Assembly (NCBI GenBank): GCA_903837305.1
Contig: CAILUB010000330.1
Location: forward strand, 1 to 11,781
Length of the DNA: 11,781 nucleotides
Direction of reading: 5' to 3'
Origin: an uncultured Cytophagaceae bacterium
GTDB taxonomy: Bacteria > Bacteroidota > Bacteroidia > Cytophagales > Spirosomataceae
Shown: piece after piece, positions 7,829 through 11,781 of the stretch
How the letters are laid out: each line of letters starts with the position of its first letter
How positions within the stretch are numbered: the first letter of the stretch is position 1
Translations under genes and position numbers: made by a program
Notes under the pieces: model-generated
What the model was told of the DNA's origin: nothing
Databases searched by the model: none
What the model saw: the letters and a program-made list of their open reading frames with translations, nothing else

Positions 7829-8317
7829 TTAATTTTTAAATGGACGTATTATTTTGACGATACGATCAAGCCAAAATTTTTGGTACAATAAATCCTCTCT
7901 AACACCGTAGGTGGTACTGGCATGAATAAAGCTAATCGATGGGCGTTCTTTAGTCACTAAACCTACGTGATTTATGAGACCTACTTTTCCAGTTGCAAAA
8001 AACACCCAATCCCCTAATTGTACATCTTTTAATCTAATTTCCTCTCCAAATTTAACTTGATCTGAAGACACCCTTGGAATCGAAAAATCATTCAAGGCAT
8101 AGGACTTAAAAAGAAGACCTGAACAATCCATACCCCTTTTATCCATCCCTCCTGTTCGATACGGCACACCTTTGAATCTCTTGGCTTCCTTGATGATATT
8201 CTTGATTTCAGAAGTACTATAATACGATGATCCTGAGCGATGGAATATCCGTTTAACAAAAGAGCATGAGTCTAATAAGACGATCAATAGGCCAAAAATG
8301 AGTAAACGTTTATACAT
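7829..8317 (-). CDS. NlpC/P60-family lipoprotein, probable peptidoglycan endopeptidase
   Basis: This small exported cysteine peptidase probably cuts peptide stems of peptidoglycan from the periplasmic face of a membrane. It has 162 residues. The N-terminus is MYKR followed by a hydrophobic stretch and a lipobox-like LLDSC, with the lipidated Cys at 18. The NlpC/P60 domain covers about 40-160. The catalytic Cys65 is in GMDCSGLLFKSY, His117 in LINHVGLV, and the third polar residue is probably His132 in SFIHASTTYGV. LGDWVFF (101-107) is also characteristic. The start codon lies inside the end of the upstream helicase-nuclease gene (8-bp overlap), which suggests translational coupling. The Asp before Ser-Cys makes the lipobox non-ideal, so lipidation is likely but not certain. 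It has no SH3 or LysM module, so what it binds cannot be said. Confidence 0.9.
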   Translation of the reverse strand: MYKRLLIFGLLIVLLDSCSFVKRIFHRSGSSYYSTSEIKNIIKEAKRFKGVPYRTGGMDKRGMDCSGLLFKSYALNDFSIPRVSSDQVKFGEEIRLKDVQLGDWVFFATGKVGLINHVGLVTKERPSISFIHASTTYGVREDLLYQKFWLDRIVKIIRPFKN

Positions 8318-11300
8318 CGATCAATTCTCCCGTTTCTAAATAAATTAAAACACCTTTTGTCACTTGGTACCCCATGTCAATTAAGGCCTGTTTGTAGCGA
8401 TTGATTTGATCATTATGTTCTGGCTTTTGTTTACCCGTTTTAAAGTCAATCACCTGCAAAGCGTCACCTATTTTATTCACCCGGTCAGGACGAATGATCT
8501 TTCCATCGGGACATAATAAATCTACTTCTTTAAACGCTAAAACATTTTTCGCAAAAAACGAGCGAACCTTCTCAGATTCGAAAAGTGTATCTAAAGTCGC
8601 TAAGTCTAGATTAGACTTTGCTCTTACAAAAGGCCAGGAATCCATATCAGGCAATTGAGCTAAAATATCATGTAATTGATTCCCAATTTCGCGCTTTTTA
8701 GACGCCGAGGTATACAAATCTGCTTTAGCTGAATTCACGCGAAGTGTTACTGGTGACACCTCGTTTTTTAACGAAATTTGTACATTTTTCTCCAAATCAG
8801 GTAGGTCAGCATGCTCTAAGGATGGAATAACGGATGTATTGGAAAAGGCAAAATAAGAGGTATTCCAAGCTGTTGTGGTTTGTAAATAGGCTGGTATTTC
8901 AGTTGACTCTAACTTTTCTTGCGCATAATCATAAACAAGGCGACCGACGGAATTTGTATATGTAGAAATCGTCTTGGAATGTAAATCAGGATCTGGAACG
9001 CTTAACAATAGGTGCAAGGATTGCTTAGGGCGCGTGGTGGCCACATACAGCATATTGAGTGCATCCAGGAAGATGGCTTCTTTCTCTTTTTGGGTTTGCT
9101 GAGCTAAACCAGGGAAAGAAATTATTTCTGATGAATTAACCCGGCCGTAAATATGTTTCAAATGTGAAGTTTCACTCAATTGCAAATCAGCCGATTCCTC
9201 CTCACCTATTTCGTACCAAATCTTTTCTGAATCCGCCTGAAAAGTCCAATGAACGAATGGAAGAATCACCACCGGATATTCTAAGCCTTTGGACTTATGA
9301 ATACTTGAAATAGTAACCGCATCTTCTTGATTCGAACTAGAAATACAATAGGAGTTTCGGTTTTGGTTAAAATGCTGCAAAAAACCTGCAACTAATTTAT
9401 CCTTCAAAAGCACATATTCATTTAATACGTCTAGGAACTTCCAAAGATATTCTTGGCCACTTACATCATTCAATAAATCAAAAGCAGAAACAAGATCATA
9501 CACCCAACGCAATAAATCAGAAAAGACAGGAACCTGAATATGCTTAGTTTGAAAATAAAGTAATGCCTTTTCAAAAGCATCACCTGCTAATGACTCGACA
9601 AAGACTAAATCTGTGGCAGAAACAACCTGGCCCTTTATTTCTGCATACTGATAAATCAATTCATATAAGTGAAGAGATTCTTTTGGATGCTCAGACAAAG
9701 CTAAATAGGACAAAATAAATCCAACAACAGGGGAATAATGCACTAATAAAGAATCCGACGAAATGACAGGAATTCCTTCTTCTTTCAATCGTAAAGCCAA
9801 ATAACGTGAATGTTTATTCTTCCGTGTAAGAATAGCCAAATCTTGGTACCTAAATCCAATACTCCGATTATGCCGAATCAGATTCATCACCTGCTCAAAC
9901 ATAAACTCATTTTCAGGTTCCGTAAAACCAAAGGTCTCTTTAGACTTATGATAGACTAGTAAATCCACCTTACCATTAGACTGCGAAGGAGCTACCTTTG
10001 GATTTTGTGTTAAATTTTGGCCATAGAGTGGTTTAATTAAAGGACACAACTGAAGCAAAGATTCATTCTCAACTAAAGAGGCGTAAAATTGGTTATTGAA
10101 TTCTACCACTTCGATCGCACTACGGTAATTATCATTTAGAGCCTTAGGTCCTATTTGATGTAGCAAATAATCAAAGCGCTGTTCATCTAATGATTCTTCT
10201 GTAAAATGATCTGCGACTAAGGAGGGGTCCTGGGTAGCCAAAGAAGCAATCAAACTAACTTCCCCACCCCTAAACTTATAGATCGATTGTTTTGCATCGC
10301 CCACTAACAAACTTTGCTTACCTACTGAAGTCGCATTTTCGACCAATGGCATAAAGTTTTTCCATTGCAAAATGGAGGTATCCTGAAACTCGTCGATGAA
10401 TATGTGGAAATAACGATCACCCAACTTCTCATAAATAAAAGGAATAGGATCCTGTGAAATCACCTCATACACCCGTTTAGAGAATTCTGATATAGGAATA
10501 GCTGAATATTCTTGCTGATAAGCGCGCATTTCACGCTGAATTAGATTCAACAAGGCTAGCTTCTTTAAATCCTTCAACACCCAATGCAAGAATCTGTAGC
10601 GTTTTAAATAAAGTGTTTGTAATTCAATAAATTGACTACCTAATTCACCTAATTCAGCTGCATACTGCTCAATTGTAGCTTTATCAACTCCAATTGCTTT
10701 AGCGGAAGTCCATGTATTCCCATCTATTGCTTTCTTAAAATTCGAATAGGCTTTATCTGCAATTTCAGGATTGCGCAAAAAGGACCGCATATTTCCCACC
10801 GGACCGGTCCCTCCAAAATAATAGAAGGCATCTGGAAGACCGAGCGAATCTATTATCTGAATAAACGAATCAGCTACCGATTTAACCTCTCCCAACATCT
10901 GATGTAGTAAACCACGTAAATGATCTTCCAAACGCAAGAAGTCGTTCACTTGAAAAAGGGCCAAATGCGGTTCAATTGCTAAGAATTTCTCTTCTAAGGA
11001 AATCTTCAAAAATCCGTGCAAGCTATCCCGCATGCGATTCCAATTTCGACCCTCTGCTACTTCTTGATTCGCAAACGATAAAATCAACTCGCTTAGTTCG
11101 GCATCACCCGTACTATTAACCTGATCTAAAAGCCGATTAATAAGCTCATGGATTAATCCGTTAGAATCTAATAAAACTTCATACTGACTAGGAAGATTTA
11201 ACTCATCCACAAAGGAAGCGCTTAATCTTTGTACAAAGGAATCAATGGTCATAACGGAGAACAATCCATAATCCTGAAGGATTTGTTGTAAGGTAGAAGC

Positions 11301-11630
11301 GGCTCGTGCAGCTAACATATCTTTATCTAAAATAATCCCCTCATCGGCTAGTTCTGTTTGAACTTTTTCTAAAACAGCTAGAATATTCTCTTCTTCAGAA
11401 GTAGAAGTATGTAAAAAGGAGGGGTAATCTGCCATTCCTGCTAAAAAATGCAAAATTCTTTGACGCATTTCTTCAGCTGCCTTTATAGTAAAAGTAACAG
11501 CTAAAATTCGACGGAAATATCCCTTAGTTTCCACCTCACAGAGCGCCATCTTGATATACTCAATGGTCAAGGTATACGTTTTACCTGATCCCGCTGAGGC
11601 TGAAAAGAGGGTAATTTGTTGAGGTTTCAT
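8310..11630 (-). CDS. addA: AddA/RecB-like UvrD-family helicase with C-terminal nuclease domain
   Basis: This is a superfamily 1A helicase fused to a PD-(D/E)XK nuclease, the type that resects DNA double-strand breaks for RecA recombination. It has 1106 residues. Helicase motifs in order are SASAGSGKT (10-18, Walker A), AVTFTIKAAEEMRQRI (44-59), TIDSF (128-132), IDEFQD (412-417, Walker B), GDAKQSIYKFRGG (444-456), NYRS (501-504), VTISSIHKSKGLEYPVV (772-788) and MLYVATTRPKQSLHL (860-874). The C-terminal nuclease has His987 (GNQLHDIL), Asp1049 (RPDRV), Asp1062 and Lys1064 (VIDFKTGK) and Gln1075/Tyr1079 (QINRYKQAL), so both activities look intact. It is somewhat shorter than the roughly 1230-residue Bacillus AddA. 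The AddB partner is not in this window. The Met at 11630 starts just before the Walker A strand, as expected. It overlaps nlpC by 8 bp and is divergent from pyrG. Confidence 0.9.
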   Translation of the reverse strand: MKPQQITLFSASAGSGKTYTLTIEYIKMALCEVETKGYFRRILAVTFTIKAAEEMRQRILHFLAGMADYPSFLHTSTSEEENILAVLEKVQTELADEGIILDKDMLAARAASTLQQILQDYGLFSVMTIDSFVQRLSASFVDELNLPSQYEVLLDSNGLIHELINRLLDQVNSTGDAELSELILSFANQEVAEGRNWNRMRDSLHGFLKISLEEKFLAIEPHLALFQVNDFLRLEDHLRGLLHQMLGEVKSVADSFIQIIDSLGLPDAFYYFGGTGPVGNMRSFLRNPEIADKAYSNFKKAIDGNTWTSAKAIGVDKATIEQYAAELGELGSQFIELQTLYLKRYRFLHWVLKDLKKLALLNLIQREMRAYQQEYSAIPISEFSKRVYEVISQDPIPFIYEKLGDRYFHIFIDEFQDTSILQWKNFMPLVENATSVGKQSLLVGDAKQSIYKFRGGEVSLIASLATQDPSLVADHFTEESLDEQRFDYLLHQIGPKALNDNYRSAIEVVEFNNQFYASLVENESLLQLCPLIKPLYGQNLTQNPKVAPSQSNGKVDLLVYHKSKETFGFTEPENEFMFEQVMNLIRHNRSIGFRYQDLAILTRKNKHSRYLALRLKEEGIPVISSDSLLVHYSPVVGFILSYLALSEHPKESLHLYELIYQYAEIKGQVVSATDLVFVESLAGDAFEKALLYFQTKHIQVPVFSDLLRWVYDLVSAFDLLNDVSGQEYLWKFLDVLNEYVLLKDKLVAGFLQHFNQNRNSYCISSSNQEDAVTISSIHKSKGLEYPVVILPFVHWTFQADSEKIWYEIGEEESADLQLSETSHLKHIYGRVNSSEIISFPGLAQQTQKEKEAIFLDALNMLYVATTRPKQSLHLLLSVPDPDLHSKTISTYTNSVGRLVYDYAQEKLESTEIPAYLQTTTAWNTSYFAFSNTSVIPSLEHADLPDLEKNVQISLKNEVSPVTLRVNSAKADLYTSASKKREIGNQLHDILAQLPDMDSWPFVRAKSNLDLATLDTLFESEKVRSFFAKNVLAFKEVDLLCPDGKIIRPDRVNKIGDALQVIDFKTGKQKPEHNDQINRYKQALIDMGYQVTKGVLIYLETGELIDV

Positions 11631-11674
11631 CTAAATTCTATATGTATTGCAAGATAAAATAAAAATAGGATTAA

Positions 11675-11703
11675 TTCGGTATGCTTTTATTTCACTATCT
11701 TTG
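11675..11703 (+). promoter_or_regulatory. Bacteroidota-type promoter before pyrG
   Basis: TATCTTTG at 11696-11703 matches the TAnnTTTG -7 consensus exactly. TTCG at 11675-11678, one base off the TTTG -33 element, is 17 nt upstream. Transcription would start near 11710, about 24 nt before the ATG at 11734. On the opposite strand of this 103-bp divergent gap I find only imperfect matches for the helicase gene. Confidence 0.55.
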
Positions 11704-11733
11704 TTTCCCGTAACCAAATCAACAATTCTATCA

Positions 11734-11781
11734 ATGTCTGGTAAAGGGAATCCCAAGAAATCCAAGTTCATTTTTGTTACG
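11734..11781 (+). CDS. pyrG: CTP synthase N-terminus (probable), cut by window end
   Basis: Sixteen codons are visible: MSGKGNPKKSKFIFVT. The (K/T)(F/Y)IFVT strand near the N-terminus is what precedes GGVxSSLGKG in CTP synthase, which aminates UTP to CTP with glutamine. The Lys/Gly-rich lead of about nine residues is a little longer than in many homologues. The decisive glycine-rich motif lies outside the window, so the call rests on this short match and on a fitting upstream promoter. Other Rossmann-type proteins can start in a similar way. Confidence 0.55.
   Translation, partial: MSGKGNPKKSKFIFVT

Noticed and set aside
10801..10810. GGACCGGTCC, a perfect 10-bp palindrome in the helicase gene.
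   Set aside because: It is explained by Gly-Thr-Gly-Pro-Val codons, is not repeated nearby, and has no loop or regulatory context.
11631..11670. Promoter for the helicase-nuclease gene: TATTTTTA (11667 down to 11660) on the - strand.
   Set aside because: It misses the final G of TAnnTTTG and has no -33-like TTTG at the right distance, so I do not annotate it.

Overview
The window looks like chromosomal DNA of a Bacteroidota bacterium, probably of the Cytophagales type; this is inference from content, not a database match. It is AT-rich, and none of the starts I checked has a clear Shine-Dalgarno sequence. Two intergenic regions carry the TAnnTTTG -7 element of Bacteroidota promoters. The carboxyspermidine route and a mitochondrial-type PDH E2 with tandem lipoyl domains also fit this phylum. 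Genes are packed tightly, no gene-free stretch exceeds about 105 bp, and I see no insertion sequence, phage gene, CRISPR array or plasmid function.

Layout. Positions 1-1588 (+) hold the 3' part, nearly all, of the pyruvate dehydrogenase E2 gene, closed by a rho-independent terminator at 1599-1631. Next on the + strand is a tight cluster: hisG (1645-2508), hisD (2511-3773), hisC (3776-4828), a small secreted, probably outer-membrane beta-barrel protein (4830-5351) and tRNA-Ala(GGC) (5354-5427). The gaps between them are 2, 2, 1 and 2 nt, so all five are probably one transcript. Convergent to this, on the - strand, is a two-gene operon: a saccharopine-dehydrogenase-like carboxy(nor)spermidine synthase (7777 down to 6563) and the PLP-dependent carboxy(nor)spermidine decarboxylase nspC (6561 down to 5431). 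It has its own promoter in the 51-bp gap at 7778-7828. Further right, also on the - strand, an AddA/RecB-like helicase-nuclease (11630 down to 8310) overlaps by 8 bp the start of an NlpC/P60 lipoprotein hydrolase (8317 down to 7829). Divergent from it, at the right edge, are the first 16 codons of what looks like CTP synthase (pyrG), with a TAnnTTTG promoter.

How the genes work together. HisG, HisD and HisC supply the first, the seventh (transaminase) and the last steps of histidine synthesis; hisB, H, A, F, I and E are not here, so the pathway genes are split. The two polyamine genes together make spermidine (or norspermidine) from a diamine and aspartate semialdehyde, without S-adenosylmethionine decarboxylase. 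The helicase-nuclease acts in double-strand-break processing, and its usual AddB partner is not in the window.

No clearly new biological system is visible. The observations most worth a second look are the beta-barrel gene and tRNA-Ala fused to a truncated his operon, a perfect 10-bp hairpin inside nspC, and the overlap of a DNA-repair gene with a cell-wall hydrolase gene.
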